The notes below the pieces were generated by a model that was not told the origin of the DNA, ran no database searches, and saw only the letters and a program-made list of their open reading frames with translations. A DNA stretch of 64,000 nucleotides from Phycomyces nitens (taxonomy: Eukaryota; Mucoromycota; Mucoromycetes; Mucorales; Phycomycetaceae): positions 5,208,001 through 5,272,000 of the forward strand of contig JAHRBC010000002.1 of NCBI GenBank assembly GCA_022702545.1, given 5' to 3'. The position numbers and the translations under genes are program-made. Below are positions 27,601 to 37,025 of this stretch, piece after piece (the first letter of the stretch is position 1; every line of letters starts with the position of its first letter).

Positions 27601-28102
27601 TCACCAGGATTGCAAGGCAAATCCTTTCTACACAGTCCATTTTAGTATTCATCAGAAAATAATTGAAATAATAAAGGAAAACTGTAACAGTGTACTATAT
27701 ATTATAAAAGAAATAAGAATAAGAATAATAAGAATATAAGAGTACTAAACAAAAAAAAAGAGAAAAGAAGAAGGAGAAGGAGAAGAGAAAAGAGTATCAA
27801 GGGAGGGGAGAATAGAACGAATATATGTGGGAGTGTTGGTGTAGATGAGGTGAATAAGATATAGGTAAAGGAAATCATACAAGTGAGAATAGAAGAAATA
27901 TCAGTATAGTAGGGCATGGGTGGGGAATAAAATAGAATAGTGTTTGCTGAATAATTACAGCTGTGTTTATACAGCGCCGTCTAGCTCATGACAAAAAGGT
28001 TGCGAAAAATAAACGGCCACGGTTGTTCATAAAGAGCAAGACAAGCAAGGTAAAGAATGGACGGGGTGCGTAATAACAGAAATCAACGGATTCAATTGTA
28101 AA
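24670..28102. other. Long AT-rich intergenic region
   Basis: About 3.4 kb between the BET promoter and the 3' end of the homeodomain gene. Many TA runs (24690-24860, 25725-25750, 25905-25931), a CTGACTGG minisatellite at about 26986-27046, and AATAAT runs near 27270-27300. A (GA)n/(GAAA)n purine tract lies at 24895-25140, probably in the BET promoter. Small open frames here have low-complexity translations. I see no gene. Confidence 0.6.
26986..27046. repeat. CTGACTGG tandem minisatellite
   Basis: About seven imperfect units built from CTGACTGG/CTGACTGA follow each other without a break. They lie in non-coding DNA. No function is visible. Confidence 0.8.
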
Positions 28103-28771
28103 TCATTGATTGTCGGTTGGTTTGGAGTCTTTGGGTTGCTTCTTCTCTTGCATACGGATTGCCTGGCGTCTGTTCTGGAACCAGATCTGCACAGTCCTGG
28201 GGCTCATGCCCAGCTGTTGTCCCAGCTCATTCCGCACCTGAGTCGTAGGAAAAGAGGTGCGCTCAAACACGCGATTCAGGACCTCCAATTGCTTTGCATT
28301 GGCTCTCCGCCGCTTTGGTTTGAGGCATTCATCACCAGTGTCAGGGTTCGAGGGATCTTCGGGCTCTGAGAAGGAATAAGACGACGAAATGGAGCGAGAA
28401 CGAGGGCGATGACAGAGCTCTCTTGAAAAGGTTGTTTCGGACAAACAGCCGGTGCGAGGCAGTGAGAGGGATGGCAGGGGTAAAAGGCTGGCTTGGGTGT
28501 CTTGGGACACTGCTGCTGGCCAGTTGTGGAGAGACTTTTGGTGGTTCTGATCCCATTCTTCTTCAGGTGTGTGATGATGGTACTCAGACGGACTGTAGTA
28601 GGATGAAATACTAGAGGGAGAAAAGGTAATTGATGGGGACAGGAGAGGGCTTTTGGTTGGAGTGTCGAGAGGACAGAGCAGGCTGGCGATGTCCAAGGCG
28701 GATGGTCGGCGGCTGTGCGTCTGCATAGAGGGGGGCTCGTGTTGGTTGAGCATACTGTTTACTGAGAGCAT
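28103..28771 (-). CDS. Homeodomain transcription factor (Yox1/Phx1-like)
   Basis: Apparently a single exon ending in TGA at 28103-28105. I prefer the ATG at 28771 (MLSVNSMLNQHEPP, 222 residues), because the frame upstream to an ATG at 29011 gives a low-complexity, UTR-like translation; the 302-residue version cannot be excluded. The N-terminal half is Ser/Pro-rich with a short motif RRPSALDIASLLCP. The homeodomain sits near the C-terminus (about residues 151-208): KPKRRRANAKQLEVLNRVFE, then RTSFPTTQVRNELGQQLGMS and PRTVQIWFQNRRQAIR. The third helix carries the DNA-contacting Gln50, Asn51 and Arg53. Fungal homeodomain proteins with this 'SFPTTQVRNEL..QLGMSPRTVQIWFQNRR' wording include Yox1/Yhp1 and Phx1 types. 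It should be a nuclear DNA-binding regulator; its targets are unknown. Confidence 0.88.
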   Translation of the reverse strand: MLSVNSMLNQHEPPSMQTHSRRPSALDIASLLCPLDTPTKSPLLSPSITFSPSSISSYYSPSEYHHHTPEEEWDQNHQKSLHNWPAAVSQDTQASLLPLPSLSLPRTGCLSETTFSRELCHRPRSRSISSSYSFSEPEDPSNPDTGDECLKPKRRRANAKQLEVLNRVFERTSFPTTQVRNELGQQLGMSPRTVQIWFQNRRQAIRMQEKKQPKDSKPTDNQ

Positions 28772-30965
28772 GGTGGTAACGGTGTATTCCCGAGCTGATG
28801 ACGGAAAGAAAGAAAGAGTAAAACGAAGCGGATCGAGACGAATAGGCCTGGCTTTCTTTCCTGCTTTCCTTAACAGACGAGTGTGTGATGAGGAAGAGGA
28901 AGAAGGAGATCTGATGAATTTTTCCCTGTCTATTAAATGAATAATCCATTTTTCTCTTAATCTATAATCTTTATCGCAATCACCCGTCATTGTGGAGTGA
29001 TAGGGTTGCATGATTAATTTGCCATACCAAAAGTAAGGACCCCTTTTCTGCTTGTTTTCGAGTTCTCGTCACAAATCGCTTGATCCCCTACTATTCAGGA
29101 GCATGGTTTCCATAGATACTTAGCTTTTGACCATCCTTCAACTCTGTCCATATATACAGCCTCTTTGGCCAGCATTGTTTTATATATTCCATCTTTTTTG
29201 TTTATTTTAATATCATTTTTAATAATCATATTTTATAATCCCTTTTTCATTTGGTCGCCGAAATAAACCAGTGCTTTCAAGTGGGCCAATTCTGAGATCC
29301 TCGGTTCCCCGCTCTCTAGACATTAAACATCTGATGTTTGCCTGTCTTCTTTGCGCACTAACCTCATTGTTCAAAATCAAGCAAACCACCTCCTTCACAC
29401 AGCAGATCCCTCGTGCGACTGATGGACCCACCCCAACCCTTTTTTATATATAAATGTATATATATATATGTATATATCTATATCGAAAGTGTCCTTGAAT
29501 ATTGGCTTGTTTGAAGTCCAAGTGTACGACTTGTTGGATATTTGATTGGACAGGAAACCTTTTACAATTCATTTATAATTTAAAATGAATTTTTCTGCTT
29601 GCTTTGTATTAATCTCGTCAATACCCAATGATAAAAGAATACCAATATAAATATATATTTATATTTATATCATTGCCACGGTGCAGCCAAGTACAAGCCA
29701 TTAGGGTTTTCGAGGCACCATTACAAGCACAACTGTCTCTTCACATTTTGGGGGTGATCAGTTGTCAAGGAGTATAATTGGCCAAAGCCAGAGCTTGTGC
29801 ACCTTTATTGAATGTTCACGACTGGCCACTCTTTAACAAATTCATAATTCAATGAGCAGATATGTGTGTCACATTTTTTTTTTAATATTTCGTGGTCCTC
29901 TTCTGTGCTTTAATAAATGCCAATCTCTTTCTTATTACTTTTACTATTAATCGTTGCCATGTCAACAATAAAGAATTAAAGTTTATGTTTTTCTTTGTAA
30001 AAAAAAAAGCATGATATATATTTCCATGGAAACCAAAGTTTAACTGATAAACAATATATCAATCATCTCTTGAAAAAAGAAAAAGAAAAAGAAAACATAT
30101 ATATTTTATTAAAAAAAAACATCTTTTTTTTTATTTCATTTCAACAGGTGAATGAGCAAACAAGCAAATCAATGAACGGTTGAATATGGTTAAATGAATG
30201 AATGGTTAAATGAACGGGTTTGTAACCAAATCTGATGACTTGGGTTGTACATTGGGCAAGAGTCGAGCTGGACTTGAGTACAATGGATATACTCCATTAT
30301 AGGTCATCCTGTGCGAGATTTGACTGATGACAGTCTTTATTTTATATTTTTGTATACTCTTTAAGATTGTCTATGAAACTTACAGTAGGTGTCCTTTTTG
30401 GGGCTATTTAAGCTTTCTAGCTACAGCTGTTTAGATTCCTTATTATTTATTTCTCAAGACATTAAAGCATTATATCAAAAATAAGACAATGTCTTGGGCC
30501 AGCAACCAAGACCACCATTAGTCTCACTTGCAACGGATACCTACAATGCTCTCTAGTGGTGTATATCCATCATTGATCTGTTGGATCGTTGAAAAACATG
30601 CTTGTCAATTGGAATAATGATTTCTTTTTAATAATAATTAAAAAAAAACGTTGAGTTCCCCCAATCAAAATCCTCTTTCATAATACTAGGAAAAAAAAAC
30701 CTTGTTGAACTCACGCCATTTATTAGATGATTTCAATAGATATCGATCTTTCTTAATAAAAGTAATGTGTCCATCAACCTAAAACCTTGATCGTATCTTC
30801 TTTCTCAATCAATATAAATAATATAAAATAGAATAGTATAGTATAGAATCTCGTTCTTACTAGATGAAATAGGTTACTTTTTTAATACCATTCATTTTCG
30901 TATCTCTACGTAGATATGTATAAAGAAGAATAAAAAGACAAGGGACGGTTGCACTCAATTTATGC
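28772..30965. other. Intergenic region upstream of the homeodomain gene
   Basis: The first part (to about 29200) is probably the 5' leader and promoter of the homeodomain gene. A slightly GC-richer patch at about 29255-29430 stands out, but its open frames on both strands lack recognisable domains. The rest is AT-rich, with short GAATGA/TTAAATGAA-type repeats at about 30145-30215. I see no gene. Confidence 0.5.
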
Positions 30966-31354
30966 TTAATCTTCATAACCAGCAGGGGGGCTGCGTGCAC
31001 GGTTAGGAACTACAAGAAACAAGAAACATGTTTTAGTATGTTTGATTGCAACATTCAGAAACATTTTTTTTTAAAAAAAAAAAACATACGGGGATATGTG
31101 ATTGGCAGACGCTCAACACCCTTGAAGCCAAAGTATTCACGACGGATGGAGGGTACAGTCCAGACCATCAATGGGCCTAAATGTCAACGATCGCGTCAGT
31201 AATGGGTAAAATGGACAGGTGAATGCAAGATAGCTTTTAGAAAAAGAAAATGAAAGAAAATGAAAAAAACATTAGACGCACCAGCAGAGCCAATGAGGAA
31301 TGACCAAAAGATGACAGGTCTCTCAAGAGCGAAACGATGAACAGATCCCAACAT
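30966..31354 (-). CDS. NADH:ubiquinone oxidoreductase 9.5 kDa subunit (NUO9.5-like)
   Basis: A tiny three-exon gene of 67 codons. Exon 1 is 31354-31282 (MLGSVHRFALERPVIFWSFL). Exon 2 runs from 31176 to about 31086, and exon 3 from about 31010 to the TAA at 30966-30968. The phases agree at both junctions. The product has one hydrophobic segment (VIFWSFLIGSAGPLMVW), then PSIRREYFGF, LPITYPLPNRARS and the end PPAGYED. This matches the fungal complex I 9.5 kDa subunit pattern: a short N-terminus, one membrane helix ending in GP, 'P.IR..', 'P.TYP.P..AR' and a GYDD/GYED end. It is an accessory subunit of the mitochondrial inner-membrane complex. It would be missed by ORF-length filters. Confidence 0.85.
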
Positions 31355-32485
31355 AATGTAACAAAGAAGGATTCCTTTTGGTTTGTTTGTTTGTTAAATA
31401 ATAATAATATAAAATAAATATATATATTTATATATGAGTGTATATATCTATATATAAATGTATATATGATAGGTATTTGCAGGCGCGCCAATAAAACACT
31501 TGTTTTGTGTCTGTGGGAGGGGTGGTGGTTGAATTTTTTCTTTCAACAAAAAAAAAAAAGAGAGTCGGACAAAATAAACAACCAACCGTATGGTGACGTC
31601 ACCTCAAAGGTTGGAGGGAAAGAGAAAGGGAAAAAAAAAAGGTGATCTTGCAATTAAATTGACTTTCTTTTTTTGTTTATGTTTACCTTGTAAATCCTTG
31701 CCAAAAAAGGACTTTCTGTTACAAAGACTGATTTAAATTGAGATTCCGACACATTACTACACAAATGGAAATATGTCAAATGGCGAGTTACTTTGTTATA
31801 GAATATTATTGGCAGAGAAATATGTGTAAAAAGTGTTTTCAGCAACTGGTTAAAATGCAAATAATAACAATAAATATATGGAGCTATCAAGAAGCTTTTA
31901 TTATAGCTCTTTATACTGTGGGGGGTGGCGACATGTATCATGAGTGGATCATTGGGAATAAACTCATTACTAATGATCTGTGCCTATGCTTCTTTGGGCT
32001 GGACTCTTTTATAAACAAGCGGAAAGGCTCTGGGATACTCATTCAATATTATCAGCTATTCTTTGTCGATTCTATAGGACCGGGTTTCTCAACTAGCAAA
32101 GAAGACCTGGAATCCTAGAAACGCATCTTTTTGAGGCTGTTTTCAGTACTAGTTTTTATTCTTTTATAGACATGACAGGTAAAAAGGTATATATTAAATA
32201 AAGAGAGTAGAGTATCCTAATCTTTCCCATTAACAATGCAAATATACATGAATTCAGTATTTTGGCAAACTTTGCCTTTTATATACATATATATCTTTAG
32301 ATGATCACCTAAAAAAAGGGCGGCTCCACATTATAGTCCAAGATATATATATAAAAACCTTCTAAAATTAGAATTTTTATTTTTTTTCAATTTTGCTGCC
32401 GAATAATAATTAAGCAGCAAACGTAAATCTCTATTAACCTTTTTTGAGCAGGACAACAGAAGAAAAGAGGACAATATCCATCAAG
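31355..32485. other. Divergent intergenic region, complex I subunit to tubulin cofactor B
   Basis: TA-rich at 31400-31470, a poly-A run near 31546 and another near 31631. An open frame of 126 codons at 31738-32118 is not supported as a gene. No recognisable coding DNA is seen. Confidence 0.55.
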
Positions 32486-33508
32486 ATGTCAATTGTAACC
32501 GTCATAGTCAGTACTTCTGAAAGTATCGAATCCGAGAGACGTTTCGACAAGGGCCTGACCCTTCTTGATCTCAAGGTTAGAAGACATGTCAAACAAAAAA
32601 ATAATATTCTTGACATGCACTCATAAACATCAATCGTGGCCCCCTTGTATATTACTACAGTGCAAACTGGAGCCCATCACTGGTATTCCTGCTAGCACCC
32701 AGAAAATAGAACTCTTCCGAGGAAACAACCTCATTGGCCCACTTGATGATGATGAGCGCATGCTCGGTTCATACCCCGTTGATGACTATATGCGATTGCA
32801 TGTAAGTTTTTGTCTTGTACAATAAATAAATCCAATACATCATGTGGCATTACAAGGATTTAAACTAATATTAACAATCTCGGCCTATTAGATTTCTGAT
32901 TTGAATCCCCATCGTGTCAAGAACCAATTTACAGACGTTTCACTTGTAGAAAAGTTTGAATTAACAGAGGAAGAATACGCGAATCGTCATGGTAAAGAGC
33001 AAAGAGCACTTTTTTTTAGCAAAGTATTCCAATATATTGATGCCTGTGGTTAGATAGTGTCCGGGCTTTTAAGGAGCGAAACAAATTGGGTCGCTTTTCA
33101 AAGGAGGCTCTTGAAGATATGGCAGAATTCGAACGCCAAAACGATGAAGCGGCCATGAAGATCAAGGTTGGAGAAAGATGCGAGATTCAATTGACCGAAG
33201 ATTCTTCTGTAAAGAGAAGAGGTTGGGTCCGCTATCTTGGTAAGCAATCCACATATACAAGGAGTTATTTATTGAGCAATTGTGATAAAAAAAAAGGTAC
33301 AACCGAATTCCAGTCTGGATTGTGGGTGGGTGTCCAGTATGATGAACCTCTTGGAAAAAACGATGGTAGTGTCCAGGGTGAGCGTTATTTCACTTGTCCA
33401 CCAAAGTACGGCAGCTTTGTTAGACCAAACAAGGTGATTACGGGCGACTTTCCTGAAGAAGATATTTTAATGTCGGATGAAGAAGAAGATGATCTGGAAG
33501 AGATGTAA
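32486..33508 (+). CDS. Tubulin-folding cofactor B (TBCB/Alf1/Alp11)
   Basis: ATG at 32486 (MSIVTVIVSTSESIESERRF), stop at 33506-33508, about five exons. The N-terminal ubiquitin-like domain (CKLEPITGIPASTQKIELF, ERMLGSYPVDDYMRLHISDL) is followed by a helical linker (FKERNKLGRFSKEALEDMAE). The C-terminal CAP-Gly domain follows: VGERCEIQLTEDSSVKRRGW, FQSGLWVGVQYDEPLGKNDG, and GERYFTCPPKYGSFVRPNKV. The acidic tail ends in EEDDLEEM. Cofactor B takes alpha-tubulin from the chaperonin and passes it to cofactor E in the cytosol. All expected domains are present in the usual order and at about the usual length of 240 residues. Confidence 0.95.
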
Positions 33509-33849
33509 AACCCCATTCTTAAATAGCCCCTTTTTCTTCTTCTTATATCCCATGTCTACTAGACAAAATAAAGAGACAATCATAATAAAAGAGTATACCA
33601 CTTTAACCAATCCTTCACACACAATTTTCATAATGGGCACAAAAATTATGCACTGTGGAAAAACACAGTCACGACAGTCCGCGTTCCTCTCTTTGACTCA
33701 AAAACTTTTTTTTTATGTCTATTCAACAAGCTCTTGTACAATGCAGCCTCAAGACACAACAGTAAGTTGTTGTAAATACTAATGATCATTCCTTCGGGAA
33801 TATTCGTCCTGACATGAAAAACACCTTGGGTACAACTTAGACTGATCGC
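33509..33849. other. Spacer between cofactor B and RS/RRM genes
   Basis: 3' flank of cofactor B and promoter or 5' leader of the next gene. A non-coding exon of the next gene could be here. Nothing else is seen. Confidence 0.5.
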
Positions 33850-35250
33850 ATGGACTCACCTCCCAAAGACATTCCTCATGATGAAATTGTGAACTCTGAA
33901 AAGCAGATTACAGACTCTCCTACCAAACCGCAAGTCATCAAAAACAATAAAACACCATGCAAATAGACTCACGTTAACTTTTTATTTATTTTTTAGATCG
34001 GGCACATTTGATCAGACTAGATTAACGTAAGGAGTATAAATGTCTAAAGATTCCGATTACTGTTTTATTTAACCATCAAAACTTTTTTTTTTGGTTCTGC
34101 GTATTAGCAAGACTCGAGACACAAAAGAGCAAGCTAGCGACATGGAAGACGAAGAGGAAGAATTGGACGAATTCGGACGAGTGAAGCGTCGTAGACATAA
34201 ATTCACATCAGAACGTAAAGACACCGAGGACGGTGAATATGATGGAGAGGAAGACGATAGAAGACCGACAAGAGACTATGGTCACGACTCTACCAGTGAT
34301 GGCGAAGGTCGTCCGAGACGTTACCAGCACCGCCGACGCCGATCTTCTTCACCTCGACGCCGATATACTCCAAGATCTCGACATTCGGATTCTGAGGATG
34401 AAAAGGATCATGACCGTGGAAGACGAAGACGTCGATCGAGTCATGGTTACAGAGGCCAGAGCCCAGAAGCAAGAGACGTAAGTATTTTGATGATTTGTTT
34501 CTTCTTCCTTTTTTTTTTGGAAAGTATATTAAAATTTCATTTGTGCGTGTGCGTGCGTGCGTGTGTGTGTATTGTGAATAGCCCTATGCTGCTGCTGCAC
34601 GTTATATTGATACTGAATTCTTTCCCACAAAGATTTATGTGGGTGATCTTGAGCGGGTGTCTAGAGATGAGCTTGAACAGGCGTTTTCACGGTTTGGACC
34701 TATTCGCCAAGTGCGAATGGTTGATGGCAAAGAGTGAGTTCTAAAGGCGATTAAACGAATATTAATTATGGGCATTAGATATGGGTTTATTACTTATGAG
34801 GATAAGCCAAGTGCGCTTGCTGCTATTCAGAGCATGCATGGTACATTGTTGGGTACACGACGTATTAAAGGTGAGATCAAGTATTTCTTTTTCAGTTTGA
34901 ATGTGTATGCTGATAATTGGACCAGTCAATCGCGCAAAGATACCAGAGAGGAACAGGGTTGGATTTGGAAATGTACCTTGGACAGACGAAGGTAAATATC
35001 ATCTAGACATAAAGAGGGATTGTAAAGAGCCAAATGAACGATTAACAAACGGACTATTTTATAGACGGTGCATTGGCAAAGGAAGAAATGCAGAGCTACC
35101 CTACAAGTAGAGATATCTCACCAATTACGAAGCCTGGTAAGACACCAAACAGCCTGTTGGTATCCATACTAACCTTTGAAAAATAAAGATCCCCGGGAAA
35201 TGTGTCCTGTACCTGGAAGAAGAGCCTTGACAACCTATGACGATCTGTAA
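33850..35250 (+). CDS. RS-rich protein with one RRM (splicing-factor type)
   Basis: I choose the ATG at 33850 (MDSPPKDIPHDEIVNSEKQI). Exon 1 (33850-33929) reaches exon 2 (33997-34026) only through a GC-AG intron with donor GCAAGT; exon 3 starts at 34108. With these joins the frame stays open. The N-terminal third is acidic (MEDEEEELDEFGRVKRRRHK), then an Arg/Ser/Asp-rich low-complexity region (RRYQHRRRRSSSPRRRY, SRHSDSEDEKDHDRGRRR). One RRM follows: TKIYVGDLERVSRDELEQAF, IRQVRMVDGKEYGFITYEDK, SALAAIQSMHGTLLGTRRIK. RNP2 (IYVGDL) and RNP1 (EYGFITYE) are both recognisable. The tail ends in GRRALTTYDDL. It should be a nuclear RNA-binding protein in splicing or mRNP assembly. I do not recognise the exact orthologue. 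Confidence 0.8.
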
Positions 35251-35593
35251 ACCACCACAAAAGAAAAGAAAGAAACCCCCCCAAAAAAAGAAAGAAAAGA
35301 CACTTCGCGAATATGAAGAGCACACTGCTTTTCCTGTTTTCATCTGTACAAAAGAATAATCATGTTAGAAGGCATCCAAAACTCATAAAACTCATAAAGT
35401 ACATGCAACTATTGAAAAAAGAACAAATATACATAATACACATTAAAGACCACATCTTTGGAATCTTTTTTTTAAAGGCCGGAGAGTGAAGGTGTGTGAC
35501 GTAGCCGACGTCTTTCTTTTCATAGGCAGCGAAAAATCTTCGTAAGTTCCAAAGACTTGTACAGTAGTCAATCCAGTTTGTTACAACTGCATC
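35251..35593. other. Spacer upstream of the RNPS1-like gene
   Basis: 3' flank of the RS/RRM gene and promoter of the RNPS1-like gene. No separate gene is seen. Confidence 0.5.
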
Positions 35594-36727
35594 ATGTAGG
35601 TTTATACACCAACAGCCATCCGATTACCACTGTAGCCACAAAAACATCTATATAAATAAACTAGTAGAACCTTTATCATTTAAATACACATCAAAAGCTT
35701 GTTTGACTTACGCGAACGATATTCCACACAGGGCTCTCTCTCGATCTCGTTCGTCTCGATCGCCTTCCCCTCGCCGTCGCCGTTCACCTGCGTACAGCCG
35801 TTCACCCAGTCGCTCACGCTCACCCAGAAGACGAAGCTACTCGCGCTCTCCTCGTCTGGAAAGAGAACGTTCTCTGTCGCCAGTTCGCGCTCGTTCTCGT
35901 AGCCCAGTCACTGCCAAAGGAAATGGCGTACTTGTCACCAACTTGACGCGCAATGTTACGTCTGAGCATGTCAGAGAGATCTTTTCTCAGTATGGAACAA
36001 TCGTTGAACTCGACTTTCCTTTCAACAAGCGATGTAAGGCTTTGTATTATTCGTAAAATTCTTTGTTTCTTATGCATTCCCCATATGTATCAGTGAATGC
36101 CAACAGTGGAAAGGCGTATGTGTACTATGAGACCGATGAGGAAGCAAAAAAGGCCATCAGCCATATGGATGGAGTAAGTCAAAAAAAAGTATATAAAAGA
36201 AGTGGATCTGATGCTTGGACATTAGGGACAATTGGACGGTAAACATTTGACATGTGAGGTTGCTCCTGTTCGTCTACCTTCTCCACCTCCTGCTCCTCGT
36301 CGCAGAGCCGCATCGCCCGTCAACCGTAGAAGTAGGTGCAAGCAACGAATATGATTAATGTTGAATACTTTGAGATAAACCAGTCTCACAACCAATTATT
36401 TTTATTACAGGTCGTTATTCATCGCCACCACCTAGACGTCGTGGTGGCGCACCTCGCGTAGATAGTTATATTGGCAGTGGAAGACGATTCTCTCGCAGTA
36501 GATCTCGCAGTAGATCTCCTGTACGTCGTGGAAGACGATACTCTTATTCTCGCAGTCGATCTCCCAGAAGTTACTCACGAAGCAGAAGCTATTCGGGAAG
36601 CAGAAGCAGAAGCTACGATAGTTACTCCAGCAGCAGAAGTGACAGTCCTAGACGTGGGCGTGGTAGAAGCATGAGCAGATCTCCTTCTAGAAGCAATAGT
36701 AGAGACCGAGGAAGAGGAAGACGTTGA
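35594..36727 (+). CDS. RNPS1-like RS/RRM protein (exon-junction/ASAP complex type)
   Basis: The coding frame has no ATG of its own at its 5' end, and the acceptor CACACAG lies at 35725-35731. Joining the exon that starts with G at 35732 to AT at 35594-35595 (donor GTAGGT) builds an initiator ATG and gives MALSRSRSSRSPSPRRRRSP. The N-terminal RS domain is followed by one RRM: GNGVLVTNLTRNVTSEHVRE, IFSQYGTIVELDFPF, SGKAYVYYETDEEAKKAISH, MDGGQLDGKHLTCEVAP. The 'LTRNVT.EH..EIFS.YG' and 'A..HMDGGQ.DG' wording matches RNPS1 of the exon-junction/ASAP complex. The C-terminus is a long second RS domain ending RDRGRGRR, TGA at 36725-36727. It should act in nuclear splicing and mRNA surveillance. The split start is inferred; a different upstream exon is the alternative. 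Confidence 0.85.
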
Positions 36728-37025
36728 ATTGATTGAGAAAGCTGCCCTTTTGTTTTGGGGGGGGGTGTGCGCGTGTGCGTACTGTGAGAATGCTATCTTG
36801 TCTTTTTTCTTTATTTGTTTCTCGCTCCATCTATTTCTATCCACCTTTGTTTAACAGGGAAAACAGCCCTGCCATCAAAATCTGCCTCTATTTCTCAGTC
36901 TATTTCTGCCTTTTTTACTTTGTCTGTTTCCTTCCTATATATTTCATCTTACAGTTCACAACAACAATAACAGCAAAAAATAAAGTGAACTTTGATAGAT
37001 GGGCTACAGATACTGGGTGTATAAT
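36728..37025. other. Convergent spacer, RNPS1-like to kinase
   Basis: 3' flanks of both genes, with a run of G near 36756-36766. No gene is seen. Confidence 0.6.

Noticed and set aside
31738..32118. 126-codon plus-strand frame between the complex I subunit and cofactor B
   Set aside because: No domain, composition like the AT-rich spacer, no homologous pattern known to me. Left open but not annotated.
34233..34481. 82-codon frame overlapping the RS/RRM gene
   Set aside because: An out-of-frame shadow of the Arg/Asp-rich exon.
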